Shown: positions 9,072 to 16,692, counted from the first letter of the stretch. The stretch: 64,000 nt of DNA from JAVBKU01 sp031553875 (GCA_031553875.1 JAVBKU010000011.1:20242-84241); one strand, 5' to 3'. The notes: a model not told the origin generated them from the letters alone. A program made the numbers and translations.

Positions 9072-9235
9072 ATTCAGGACAGCAAAATAATCGCCGCTTC
9101 GGGCTTCTGCCGGAAATAGGTCTCGTGAGGGAGATCACCCTCAGTTATCGTGTAACGAGGGAAGCTCCCGGAAGAGACCCCGGCAGAAGACGCGGCTAGA
9201 CTTTTTGCCTACTTTTATGGCAATGATAAAAGTAG
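9072..9235 (+). repeat. Structured palindromic intergenic element, full copy (function unknown)
   Basis: This fills most of the 450-bp gap 8950-9399. Its left edge (9072-9111) is the inverse of 2871-2910. The centre (9119-9179) folds into four nested perfect stems: GGTCTC/GAGACC, GGGAG/CTCCC, CCCTC/GAGGG and GTTA/TAAC, separated by small internal loops. The right part repeats the edge motif inverted (CCGGCAGAAG near 9180) and ends in a second hairpin, CTACTTTTAT/ATAAAAGTAG (9209-9235). The overall inverted-repeat form suggests a non-autonomous repeat (MITE/REP-like) or a structured RNA. No open frame of note exists here. Confidence 0.65.
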
Positions 9236-9399
9236 GTCGCCGAAGGCGAATAAATTACTGTAAAGTCGTAGGAAAGTGACCTAAAGAGCCTTAAGGGCAA
9301 TGGTGAATAAATTATAAACAATTTCTGAAATTTATTACATAACTTTGACACGGCGGGGCGAGGCTGTGCCCACGAATCCCGCTTCATAACCCCGGATAA

Positions 9400-10491
9400 A
9401 TGAGAAAATTATACTCCATACTGCTCCTCCTCTGTGCCGTGGCGGCCGTAAGCCCCGCAAGCGCACAGAAATTCAAGTGGGAGGCCGACTTCGACTTCTT
9501 CTTCGACAACAGGGAGTATAAGAGCACCCTCCAGCGCCCCTCGACCGAATTCGGGGCCAGCATATCTCCCGAGGTGGGGATAGGGTGGGGCAATAACTCG
9601 CTGATGGCGGGGTTCAGTTTCCTGCAGGATTTCGGCTCCGATCCCTTCAGCCGTACGCCCGACCTCATACTTTACTACGGTTACCAGTCGAAGAAATTCG
9701 GTGGATTCGCCGGAGCCATTCCCCGCCACAAGATGATAGGGGAGTATTCCAGGGCCTTCTTCAGCGACTCCGTCGACCATTACCATAAGACCATACAGGG
9801 CCTCCTGCTCCAACTCTCGGGCCGCAAGGGCTACTTCGAGCTGGGGTTTGACTGGGACAGTAAAATGAGCGAGACCACGCGCGAGAAATTCATGATCTTC
9901 TCCTCGGGCCAGTTGCGCTTCGGGGTGTTCAATATGGGCTACCAGTTCGACATGTATCACCATGCCATGTACAGCGACCGCGGGGGTGTGGTCGACAACG
10001 TGCTGGTGTACCCGTACGTGGGCCTCGACCTGTCGAGGAAGATCAAATTCCTCGACTCGCTGACCCTGCGCACGGGGTGGATCAACGCCTTCCAGAACGA
10101 CCGCACCTATGTGGGCGAATACGTGACCCCTGGCGGCGCCCAGATCGAGCTGCGTATCGAGAAATACCACATCGGTATATATAATACGCTCTATATCGGC
10201 CAGAACCTTATGCCATACTACCAGGGCTGCGTGGGCTACGAGAATATGACCCCCGAGGAGGTGGCCGACCTCGACTACGGCCCGGGCCTCTACTGGGGCG
10301 ACCCGTTCTACCGCACTAACAGCATCTACAACCGCTTGGAGCTGTATTGGCAGCCCATACACAACGATAAGATCAACGTGAAGATATCCTCGGTACACCA
10401 CTACGACGGCTCTCGTTGGAACTGGCAGCAGATGCTGAGTGTGGGAGTGCTCATCAATCAGAATCTGTTCAAGAAAAAACCTAAGGATTAG
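9400..10491 (+). CDS. Outer-membrane beta-barrel-like protein of unknown function
   Basis: This 363-residue product has a classical signal peptide (1-22, ending SPASA) and then a run of alternating amphipathic, aromatic-rich strands typical of outer-membrane barrels (for example KWEADFDFFFDN, GWGNNSLMAGFSFLQDFG, MSVGVLINQNLF-type C-terminal strands). Family and substrate are not recognised. A -7 box TAACTTTG lies at 9340-9347, about 50 bp upstream, with only a weak -33. A strong terminator at 10511-10552 follows, so the gene stands alone. The long reverse-strand frame over it is a codon-bias shadow. Confidence 0.8.
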   Translation: MRKLYSILLLLCAVAAVSPASAQKFKWEADFDFFFDNREYKSTLQRPSTEFGASISPEVGIGWGNNSLMAGFSFLQDFGSDPFSRTPDLILYYGYQSKKFGGFAGAIPRHKMIGEYSRAFFSDSVDHYHKTIQGLLLQLSGRKGYFELGFDWDSKMSETTREKFMIFSSGQLRFGVFNMGYQFDMYHHAMYSDRGGVVDNVLVYPYVGLDLSRKIKFLDSLTLRTGWINAFQNDRTYVGEYVTPGGAQIELRIEKYHIGIYNTLYIGQNLMPYYQGCVGYENMTPEEVADLDYGPGLYWGDPFYRTNSIYNRLELYWQPIHNDKINVKISSVHHYDGSRWNWQQMLSVGVLINQNLFKKKPKD

Positions 10492-10510
10492 TTTAGATAA
10501 AGTATAAGAG

Positions 10511-10552
10511 GCCGCCCGCGGGGATAACGAACCCCTGCGGGCGGCTTTTTCT
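10511..10552 (+). terminator. Intrinsic terminator of the barrel protein gene
   Basis: A GC-rich stem of at least 9 bp (GCCGCCCGC at 10511-10519 with GCGGGCGGC at 10537-10545), with further G/C pairing inside, is followed by TTTTTCTT. Confidence 0.85.
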
Positions 10553-10581
10553 TGCAAGGGCGGTCCTTTTTGAAATAATTT

Positions 10582-10613
10582 GTTGCAGAATTAGAAAATG
10601 ATACATACTTTTG
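10582..10613 (+). promoter_or_regulatory. Promoter of the tRNA-Thr/Tyr/Thr cluster
   Basis: The -7 box TACTTTTG (10606-10613) is a perfect TAnnTTTG. A GTTG at 10582-10585 with a 20-bp spacer serves as -33. The first tRNA begins about 50 bp downstream. Confidence 0.65.
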
Positions 10614-10662
10614 TAACCGCTCAAGCGAGCGTTATGTAGTTCTTTGCAGATTTTCACCACAT

Positions 10663-10736
10663 GCCGATGTAGCTCAGTTGGCCAGAGCAGCTGATTTGTA
10701 ATCAGCTGGTCGGGGGTTCGAATCCCTCCATCGGCT
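10663..10736 (+). tRNA. tRNA-Thr (anticodon TGT)
   Basis: The cloverleaf is complete: acceptor GCCGATG/CATCGGC, anticodon stem CTGAT/ATCAG around loop TTTGTAA, and a normal T-arm GGGGG-TTCGAAT-CCCTC. CCA is not encoded. It is first of three tRNAs in one transcript. Confidence 0.95.
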
Positions 10737-10815
10737 CTTGGAGCGGGGTGTACGCCTCGCTCATAGCCACCCGGACAGATAGACGCAGGGGAGGTGAGGT
10801 TTTTAAGTGTGTTCA

Positions 10816-10901
10816 GGGCGAATACCAGAGTGGCCAAATGGGGCAGACTGTAAATCTGCTGTCTTTCGACTTCGGTGGTTCGAATCCATCTTCGCCCACC
10901 A
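10816..10901 (+). tRNA. tRNA-Tyr (anticodon GTA)
   Basis: This is a class II tRNA with a long variable arm (around TGTCTTTCGACTTCGG). The acceptor GGGCGAA pairs with TTCGCCC, and the anticodon loop ACTGTAAAT reads GTA. The 3' ACCA is encoded at 10898-10901. Confidence 0.95.
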
Positions 10902-11017
10902 AAGTCCGCAGAGAGCGATCGCGGCGTCTCCAAGTGCGGGGTTACCACCCTCGCGCTGCAAGGGAAAGAAATAAGGGCGTGCCGGCCCTGCGGAGATTTC
11001 GCTAATGGCACTGATTT

Positions 11018-11089
<72 letters not shown>

Positions 11090-11143
11090 CACGGCGAAAA
11101 TCGCCAAAATAAGCCCCTTTGACGTGTGTAAGGGCAATATTTC

Positions 11144-11175
11144 AAAGGACAACCGATTTGGTTGTCCTTTTTTAT
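11144..11175 (+). terminator. Terminator of the tRNA cluster, carried by the element
   Basis: An 11-bp stem (AAAGGACAACC at 11144-11154 with GGTTGTCCTTT at 11160-11170) is followed by a T tract. It lies inside the element, so the insert brings its own terminator for the interrupted tRNA operon. Confidence 0.85.
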
Positions 11176-11220
11176 TTTCAAGAAATGCACCTGGATAATG
11201 TTGTTTTTTGTATATTGGCA

Positions 11221-11238
11221 TCACGTATGCGTCACGTA
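11221..11238 (+). promoter_or_regulatory. Left arm-type integrase binding site (paired TCACGTA)
   Basis: Two TCACGTA heptamers in direct orientation with 11-bp period (TCACGTA-TGCG-TCACGTA) lie about 150 bp inside attL and just before the integrase start. An 18-bp sequence identical at 17 positions occurs at 36268-36285 near attR. Such paired sites at both ends fit the arm sites of a lambda-type integrase. Confidence 0.7.
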
Positions 11239-11251
11239 AAATTGCAAAAAT

Positions 11252-12574
11252 ATGCCAACATTTAAGATTTGCGTGTTCAAACACCACGAGCGCAAAGACG
11301 GTAAATTCCGCGTATCGGTCCGCCTGAGGCACAACAACCAGGTTGCGTACATAAAAACGGATACCTACGTCGTGCGCAAGCAGATCGCCACCGACTTCAT
11401 TGGTCTTAGGGACGCTGAAACCACCCGAGCCATCGACCGCGATATTATCGAGTACGAAAAATTATTGTTGAAGGGTCTTGGGTCCAATCTATCCAGGTAT
11501 ACGGCAAAAGAGCTCGTAGCATATATAGAGCAACACACCGCGACGGACGGCGGGGCCGGGATCGACTTTATTGCCTTTGGGCGTGAATATACGTCCAAAT
11601 TAAAGGCCGAAGGCCGCCTCGGATACGCCGAACGTTTTGATTGGGTCGTACGCTCACTGATGGACTATTTCGGGCGTGAAAAAGTATATATTAACGAGAT
11701 CAACAGTGCGGCCCTCCGAAAGATCGGAGATTTCTTATCGACCGAACGTACAATGACCCGTGTGAACCAACACGGTAAAGAATATACCATCACCCGGGCT
11801 CCCCTCAAGCCGGCTTCCGTCGCCGACTTCATGCGCCTGGTCCATACCCTTTTCAATGCCGCCCGCGACAAATATAACGATGCCGATGATGAAGAACTGG
11901 ACATCATCACGCACAACCCGTTCCGCAAGTATAGCGTTAAGGTGACAGAGGAGCCTGAGAAGCGAAGTCTGCCGGTCGAGGCGTTGATAAAGATCATCAA
12001 CTACACCGATGGTACCGGCCGCGAGGGCCTGGCCCGTGACGTATTCCTGTTGTCCTTCTACCTTATCGGCATGAATACCGTGGATCTATACAATATTGAA
12101 TCTAACACCGTCGCCGATGGCCGCATAACATATAAGCGCTCAAAGACTAAGACGCGCCGCAAGGATGAGGCTGTAATTTCGGTCAAGATAGAGCCGGAAA
12201 TAGAGGAGTTGGTAAAGAAATACCGTGACCCGGTAAAGAAAAGAGCGTTCAGATTCTACCGTAATTACGCGACGGCCCGGGGATTCAACTGGAATTTGAA
12301 CAAAGGGCTGAAACAGTTGGCCGCAACTCTTGGCATCGAGGCCGCACTATCCACATATTATGCCCGCCATACGTGGGCCACCATCGCCGCGAATAACTGT
12401 GGGATCAGTGACAGCGACGTCGGTCTGGCCCTAAACCATGTGGGTATGGACGACGAAGGTAAAGCCAAAAGCCTCAAAGTGACGCGCGGTTATATTACCC
12501 GCGATTGGAGCAAGATCGACGATTTTAACCGGCGGGTGTTGGATTACGTTGAAAGTAAAAACGAGGGCGCATAG
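11252..12574 (+). CDS. Tyrosine recombinase integrase of the Bacteroidetes phage/transposon type
   Basis: This 440-residue integrase would catalyse site-specific recombination between element and tRNA. The N-terminal arm-binding domain (1-90) precedes a SAM-like core-binding domain (about 105-225) and a catalytic domain (about 235-430). Visible catalytic residues are Lys near 300 (KTKTRRK), Arg372 and His373 in YYARH, His396 in LNHVG, and the nucleophile Tyr414 in TRGYI. The first catalytic Arg is expected at LIGM (271-274), but Ile272 is there; some Bacteroides integrases such as IntDOT are known to lack this Arg. It starts 14 bp after the left arm site, a layout that allows autoregulation. 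A strong hairpin overlaps its stop. Confidence 0.93.
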   Translation: MPTFKICVFKHHERKDGKFRVSVRLRHNNQVAYIKTDTYVVRKQIATDFIGLRDAETTRAIDRDIIEYEKLLLKGLGSNLSRYTAKELVAYIEQHTATDGGAGIDFIAFGREYTSKLKAEGRLGYAERFDWVVRSLMDYFGREKVYINEINSAALRKIGDFLSTERTMTRVNQHGKEYTITRAPLKPASVADFMRLVHTLFNAARDKYNDADDEELDIITHNPFRKYSVKVTEEPEKRSLPVEALIKIINYTDGTGREGLARDVFLLSFYLIGMNTVDLYNIESNTVADGRITYKRSKTKTRRKDEAVISVKIEPEIEELVKKYRDPVKKRAFRFYRNYATARGFNWNLNKGLKQLAATLGIEAALSTYYARHTWATIAANNCGISDSDVGLALNHVGMDDEGKAKSLKVTRGYITRDWSKIDDFNRRVLDYVESKNEGA

Positions 12575-12590
12575 CCCTCGTTTTTACTTT
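12552..12590. terminator. Bidirectional terminator at the integrase stop
   Basis: A 17-bp perfect stem (12552-12568 with 12574-12590, core ACGAGGGC/GCCCTCGT) with A-rich and T-rich flanks overlaps the end of the integrase. It separates it from the convergent S24 gene. A hairpin with the same core is at 36511-36545, outside the other end. Confidence 0.85.
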
Positions 12591-12627
12591 GTAGTTTACT
12601 TAAGTCTGCCTCTATCGAGCATTTAAG

Positions 12628-13020
12628 CTACATATAATGCCTGAAACTCGCCTTAACCAAGGCCAACGCCAGGACATTGTCACAAGGTATATCCCTGGGT
12701 GCGTATTCGGGATTATGGCTTCTCAGTGTATAATATCCCGGGAATTCCGACTCGTCAACATACTTCACGACAATACACTGCTCGCCGTCTTCTTCATACG
12801 CGACCACATAAAGGCTACCAAAGAACAATCCACTCCGCTTACTGGTTGTTGCTTTGTATAACACCATATCTCCGTTCCACAGCAAGGGGTACATCGAATC
12901 GCCCTTAACGTGTATTGTCCCGTCGTATGGGGGGGTGTCTTTAGCCAAAGTATAATCGTCTTCGGGCTCCCTCTCCACAACTTCGGCGACAATGCTTGCT
13001 AAAGCATCCAAATTGTGCAA
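12628..13020 (-). CDS. Stand-alone S24/LexA-type peptidase domain without DNA-binding domain
   Basis: This 130-residue protein is a self-cleavage type serine peptidase domain. Ser42 in VKGDSMYP and Lys86 in IVVKYVD form the Ser-Lys dyad. It lacks the helix-turn-helix that the neighbouring repressor (13240-13917) has, while their C-termini are clearly homologous (NPEYAPRDIP versus NHEYKPQDIP, and ALVKA in both). It could be UmuD-like, a co-regulator or decoy that dimerises with the repressor, or a degenerate second repressor. No Ala-Gly cleavage pair is obvious before the Ser. It lies 219 bp downstream of the repressor in the same orientation. Confidence 0.82.
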   Translation of the reverse strand: MHNLDALASIVAEVVEREPEDDYTLAKDTPPYDGTIHVKGDSMYPLLWNGDMVLYKATTSKRSGLFFGSLYVVAYEEDGEQCIVVKYVDESEFPGYYTLRSHNPEYAPRDIPCDNVLALALVKASFRHYM

Positions 13021-13239
13021 TGGTACTTATTCAATAATCACGGCGTTTGATCTCAGAGTTTAACTAATTGATCAAAAACCGTTTACTGTCACAAGTACCA
13101 ATTACATCTTCCTTGCCATTTTCTATATTTTTCGAGGTATCTTTCGTCGTAATACTGTTCTGTTTAAGTAGTTACGATGACAGTTACTTGGCAAAAGATG
13201 TTGTTGCCACAATATTTTTTAGAACTGACGGCGCAAAAA

Positions 13240-13917
13240 TTACGCCATAGACGTATATTTTACTCCAGCCTTTACCAATGCCAAGGAGCGGATGGCCTCC
13301 AGGGGTATGTCCTGGGGTTTATATTCATGATTATAATTAGATAGGGTCACCCACCCCTTGTTGTCCGATTTTTTGAGCTGTCGTACTCCGACGTAATTAT
13401 TGCCGTCTATTGAGAATGCCAGCAGATATATTTCACCCCATACGATCCCCTCGGTCTTCACGTGTTTGAATAATATTATATCTCCGGCCGACAGGTACGG
13501 AGCCATTGAATTGCCGCGAACGAGCACAGCCCCGTCACACTTGGACAGGTTGGGTATATATATATGTTCGATGGGGCGCTGGCCGTCACCTATAAACCTA
13601 CCCTTGATTTCGGTGGTCATTCCCAGATCGTAAAGCGGAACTAATTGCGTGCTGTCGATGGTCCCGGCCGGAACTATCGACGTCGAACACTCCTGCTTTA
13701 GCATCTCTCCCTTGCCGGTTAGAAGCCATTCGCAATTTATTGCGGCCGAGGTCGCGATTTTCTCCAAAACATCGGCTTTGGGGATACTTCCTCGCAAATA
13801 ACTACGTACGTTTGACTCCCCTATTCCTATAACTCGCGCAAATTCAGACTTATTCTGCCCAAATAATTCATTGATTATTCGGCTTATTCTCAGTGAGATA
13901 GCATTTAGTTCATTCAT
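13240..13917 (-). CDS. CI/LexA-like repressor (HTH + S24 peptidase)
   Basis: This 225-residue protein is the presumed master repressor of the element. Residues 5-70 form an XRE-type helix-turn-helix (SEFARVIGIGESNVRSYLRG). A linker follows with a candidate autocleavage bond Ala84-Gly85 (IVPAGTI), and then the S24 peptidase fold with Ser137 in VRGNSMAP and Lys182 or 183 in QLKKS. By family, RecA-stimulated self-cleavage during DNA damage would inactivate it. It is transcribed divergently from the early genes, and two matched 18-bp operators (13932-13949 and 13963-13980) lie in the intergenic region. That makes it the SOS switch, on inference. Confidence 0.92.
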   Translation of the reverse strand: MNELNAISLRISRIINELFGQNKSEFARVIGIGESNVRSYLRGSIPKADVLEKIATSAAINCEWLLTGKGEMLKQECSTSIVPAGTIDSTQLVPLYDLGMTTEIKGRFIGDGQRPIEHIYIPNLSKCDGAVLVRGNSMAPYLSAGDIILFKHVKTEGIVWGEIYLLAFSIDGNNYVGVRQLKKSDNKGWVTLSNYNHEYKPQDIPLEAIRSLALVKAGVKYTSMA

Positions 13918-13931
13918 AGTCGCAGTTATTT

Positions 13932-13949
13932 ATCGCAAAATATTGCGAT
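13932..13949. promoter_or_regulatory. Repressor operator 1
   Basis: A perfect dyad ATCGCAA-AATA-TTGCGAT lies in the divergent intergenic region between repressor and early genes. It shares half-site and spacing with the site at 13963-13980, 31 bp (about three helical turns) away. Confidence 0.75.
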
Positions 13950-13962
13950 TTTATTTGTAATA

Positions 13963-13980
13963 TTCGTAATCTTTTGCGAA
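13963..13980. promoter_or_regulatory. Repressor operator 2
   Basis: The dyad TTCGTAA-TCTT-TTGCGAA has the same 7-4-7 architecture as operator 1, with one half-site mismatch. It is nearer the early gene at 14014 and could cover its promoter. Confidence 0.7.
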
Positions 13981-14013
13981 TATTGCATTGTAAACATACA
14001 TATATACAAATAT

Positions 14014-14220
14014 ATGGATAAAATGGAAACTATCGAAAAAATCAACCTTCGCGGTGCGATTAAATCACTTGAAATAGGAGGGGAGCCACTGAAACTGCCC
14101 CGCCCGGATTATGTGCCGAGTGTCGTTCGAAATACGGCCAGCTCCATAAAGGCAGATACAGGTGCAAACCTCACTGTAACTGTATCCGACCACACTATTA
14201 CCGTGACTCGCATTTATTAA
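14014..14220 (+). CDS. Small early protein of unknown function
   Basis: This 68-residue protein is the first gene of the divergent early operon, directly downstream of the two operators, the position where Cro-like or early regulators usually lie. It has no clear helix-turn-helix. The C-terminal half (SSIKADTGANLTVTVSDHTI...) looks like a small alpha/beta unit. The stop is 12 bp before the next start, so the two are co-transcribed. Function is unknown. Confidence 0.7.
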   Translation: MDKMETIEKINLRGAIKSLEIGGEPLKLPRPDYVPSVVRNTASSIKADTGANLTVTVSDHTITVTRIY

Positions 14221-14232
14221 ACTCCCAACGCT

Positions 14233-14517
14233 ATGGCAAATACGATTGACCGCGGGCAGTTATTGCAGATACAGGCTGCCGTAGAAATGGGGTTCCGTCG
14301 CGGTATGGAGTCGGCCGGACGATTGAAGCCATTCATGTCGCAGAAGGAAGCCCACGACAAATATGGCCGCGCCACGGTCGAACGCTGGGCATCCGAAGGC
14401 CTCATCGATATAATCAAGGACGGCACCGGCCGCAGTAAGTGTCGCATAAGCCGTCAACAAATAGAAACGGTAGCCTTCACAGCCAACCGCTCCAGTTGGT
14501 TCGAGCATCACGAATAA
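14233..14517 (+). CDS. Small helix-turn-helix protein, possible excisionase
   Basis: In this 94-residue protein, residues about 35-80 (MSQKEAHDKYGRATVERWASEG, then ISRQQIETVA) look like the winged helix of excisionase/MerR-type DNA-binding proteins. The position in the early operon of an integrase-bearing element fits an Xis role, which is inference. An alternative is an early transcription regulator. Confidence 0.6.
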   Translation: MANTIDRGQLLQIQAAVEMGFRRGMESAGRLKPFMSQKEAHDKYGRATVERWASEGLIDIIKDGTGRSKCRISRQQIETVAFTANRSSWFEHHE

Positions 14518-14557
14518 AATCATTAACGCCACGCGCCGGGTCATAGGCGTATAACGC

Positions 14558-15616
14558 ATGGAAGGTTGGATTTGCATACACAGACAGATAACAGACCATT
14601 CTGACTATTTCGCCGAGCCGTTCACACGCATGGGAGCATGGATCGATTTATTGATCCTGGCTACCCACAAACAGCGCATGATCCGTGTCCGTGGTGTGAG
14701 GGTGATCATTGAACGTGGCGATGTGGCCGTGGCCCATCTGACCCTTGCGGCACGATGGAAATGGTCGCGCGGTAAGGTAAAACGATTCCTTGACGAGTTG
14801 GAGGACGCCAAGCAGATAGTACAACGCACTAATAATGTAATAACCTGTATATCAATACTTAATTATTCCATATACCAAAATGGCGGTACAACAAACGGTA
14901 CAGCAGAATATATGGAAACAATATCGCAGACAGTACAGCATAATTTCTCCTCAAGTGTTGAATTATCAAGGAGTTCGTCCCTTGAAGCCTTGTCTGGTGG
15001 TACAACAGATAATACAGCAGAAAGGTTAGCATATAATACAACAGATAGAATTACAAACGGGCAGCAAACAGACAGCAAACGGACACATACAATAATGTAT
15101 AATAATGAAAATACAGTACACACACATAGTATAGATTCTGATCCGGTAAAACAAAACGCGCCCGCGAGCGTGAAAGTACCCGCGCCCGCACGTAGCGGTG
15201 GTGCTCAGACTGCCGATGTTATCGACTGTACCGGCGCACTCGCCGCCGAACTCCTGGCTTGGACCACCGCCACACGTCCCGACGTACAGCAGATGCCCGA
15301 ACCGCTGACAATGACCCACGCCCGGTGGATGGTGAGTAAATACCCTTTTGACGACATCAAGCGCATATTACGCCAAATGCACAACAAGAAGGCGACGATC
15401 AATAACGTGAGTGCCTACGATACATTCGTCTCGTATGCCGGACGCGATACTATCCTCAAGGAACGTAAGTCCGCGGCAGGCAAGTTCTACACCTTTGAAC
15501 AAAAGTCGGGCGAAATTCTCGACGGCAAGGCGAAGGAGTCGGACTTCATCTTCCGCGAGGTCGACGGACATAAACTGTGGCAGAAAATAACAGATATAGC
15601 ACTACCTAACACATAA
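14558..15616 (+). CDS. Replication-initiator-like protein (phage O/DnaD type) with internal repeats
   Basis: This 352-residue protein has an N-terminal winged-helix region (about 1-115) with the phage initiator pattern GWICIHRQITDH, FTRMGAWIDLLILATHK, LAARWKWSRGKVKRFL. A low-complexity polar linker (about 105-215) is encoded by AT-rich DNA containing six TACARCA repeats. A C-terminal helical domain (about 220-350, DDIKRILRQMHNKK) could recruit the host helicase. This layout recalls lambda gpO, whose gene contains the origin. It implies that the element can replicate after excision, which is inference. Confidence 0.72.
   Translation: MEGWICIHRQITDHSDYFAEPFTRMGAWIDLLILATHKQRMIRVRGVRVIIERGDVAVAHLTLAARWKWSRGKVKRFLDELEDAKQIVQRTNNVITCISILNYSIYQNGGTTNGTAEYMETISQTVQHNFSSSVELSRSSSLEALSGGTTDNTAERLAYNTTDRITNGQQTDSKRTHTIMYNNENTVHTHSIDSDPVKQNAPASVKVPAPARSGGAQTADVIDCTGALAAELLAWTTATRPDVQQMPEPLTMTHARWMVSKYPFDDIKRILRQMHNKKATINNVSAYDTFVSYAGRDTILKERKSAAGKFYTFEQKSGEILDGKAKESDFIFREVDGHKLWQKITDIALPNT
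14887..15043 (+). repeat. Iteron-like repeats inside the initiator gene (candidate origin)
   Basis: Six copies of TACARCA start at 14887, 14899, 14934, 15001, 15013 and 15037. Two pairs are spaced exactly 12 bp, and about 27-bp blocks starting GGYGGTACAACA recur at about 14882 and 14996. The stretch is AT-rich and lies in the poorly structured linker region of the protein. This fits an in-gene replication origin as in lambda O, but codon-level repetition of Thr/Ala is an alternative explanation. Confidence 0.45.
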
Positions 15617-15644
15617 ACCCGCCGCAAGGCATAACAATTTAGCC

Positions 15645-15959
15645 ATGAAAACATTACGCATCGACATCACTGACCTTACCCTCGTTGAGGCGGCATTATT
15701 GCGTACCGCAGCGCGGGAATTGGCAGAGCGCACCCACAACCGATACCATGCGGAAAAATTGCGGGGTCTGGCATTCAAATGCGGTTGTTTAGGGGAGGTA
15801 AGTATCAAGAACTTAGGCATTGTCGGGGCAACCCTCCTGCAAACTGCAGCCCTGCAAAAGGTGGCCAAGGTGAAGCCCGAGCACGCCCGGATACTGCGCC
15901 GCCTGGCGGCACGCATAGACGAGAGACTTCATCCTGAAGGTATTTCACTATTCCAATAA
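15645..15959 (+). CDS. Hypothetical early protein
   Basis: This 104-residue, highly helical, Ala/Leu/Arg-rich protein (LVEAALLRTAARELAERTHNRYHAEK-type helices) has no family I recognise. It lies 29 bp after the initiator gene in the same operon. Two helical hairpins, roughly 10-45 and 60-95, show weak internal similarity (EAALLRTAARE versus GATLLQTAALQ), so it may be a tandem repeat of one small domain. Confidence 0.65.
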   Translation: MKTLRIDITDLTLVEAALLRTAARELAERTHNRYHAEKLRGLAFKCGCLGEVSIKNLGIVGATLLQTAALQKVAKVKPEHARILRRLAARIDERLHPEGISLFQ

Positions 15960-15977
15960 TACTAAAAACTCAACGAT

Positions 15978-16211
15978 ATGCTTATGACTATCAATGGCGC
16001 TGCCGAGAAGTATGAGATCGCATCACTTCGTATTGACATGCTCGTCATAAACAAGGCTATAACCCGCTGTGTGCAGACATCGCCTTACTCGGGCAAGCGC
16101 GAAATAATGGTCGACACAACCGAGCTCGACAGGTATTTCCACGATAACCCGAGTACGCTCGAAATATGGCAACGCGACCGCAGCATCGTACAAAACGGCA
16201 TCCTCCTCTAA
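15978..16211 (+). CDS. Small winged-helix-like DNA-binding protein
   Basis: This 77-residue protein starts MLMTINGAAEKYEI; the Met at residue 3 is an alternative start. The pattern GAAEKYEIASLRIDMLV followed by REIMVDTTELDRYF resembles the helix-wing layout of AlpA/excisionase-like proteins. It is thus a second Xis candidate or a regulator of late genes. It is co-directional and 18 bp after the previous gene. Confidence 0.55.
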   Translation: MLMTINGAAEKYEIASLRIDMLVINKAITRCVQTSPYSGKREIMVDTTELDRYFHDNPSTLEIWQRDRSIVQNGILL

Positions 16212-16222
16212 AGCACTCCGTT

Positions 16223-16585
16223 ATGACACCCAAACCCGACCAACCGGCTCAAAATATCCTGCGGCGGGCCAACGCGCTCAATATCTCGATCACAAAGTTG
16301 TGTAACGACGCCGGCGTGTCGCGCCGGTGGTTTGAATATTTCAAGAAACGAACGCCCAAAGCAGTAGAGGCATATATAAAGATCGAAAGGGTTTTGATCG
16401 ACATGGAGGAGGGGAGTCCCTCCCTTATGCGGGTGACTTTTACCTGTCCGAATACGCTCGAAAAACGGCAAGGCGTCATACAGGAGCATAACGGCAGGCA
16501 GTACATATACTGCAAAGATACAAACGACAGCTACCCGATAGCATCGGTGCTGCACCTGCGCTATAACAATCCCAACATACGATAA
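16223..16585 (+). CDS. Putative HTH regulator before the late operon
   Basis: This protein of about 120 residues starts at MTPKPDQPAQ (16223); the same frame is open further upstream but overlaps the previous gene. Residues 10-45 (ILRRANALNISITKLCNDAGVSRRWFEYFKKR) form a helix-turn-helix-like segment. The C-terminal half has a small beta domain (MRVTFTCPNTLEKRQGVI...QYIYCKDTND). It is the last gene before the structural operon, where a late-gene activator is commonly found, so that role is proposed without proof. Confidence 0.6.
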   Translation: MTPKPDQPAQNILRRANALNISITKLCNDAGVSRRWFEYFKKRTPKAVEAYIKIERVLIDMEEGSPSLMRVTFTCPNTLEKRQGVIQEHNGRQYIYCKDTNDSYPIASVLHLRYNNPNIR

Positions 16586-16678
16586 ATAGTGGCGAGGGGC
16601 CAGGAGGCAAAGGCGAGAAAATAAACCAAAATCGCCTTTACGGGATTGGATAATTCTTGCCAAACTTTCGCTGTTTTT

Positions 16679-16692
16679 GGAAAGTCCTTTCC
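16679..16692. promoter_or_regulatory. Palindrome upstream of the late operon
   Basis: A perfect dyad GGAAAG-TC-CTTTCC lies 68 bp before the first structural gene, inside a 174-bp intergenic stretch that should hold the late promoter. No consensus -33/-7 pair with correct spacing is visible, which fits activator-dependent expression with this dyad as a candidate binding site. Confidence 0.4.

Noticed and set aside
9409..10557. 382-codon minus-strand frame over the barrel protein
   Set aside because: The plus-strand protein has a signal peptide and beta-barrel pattern plus a terminator after it; the antisense frame has neither and runs through that terminator.
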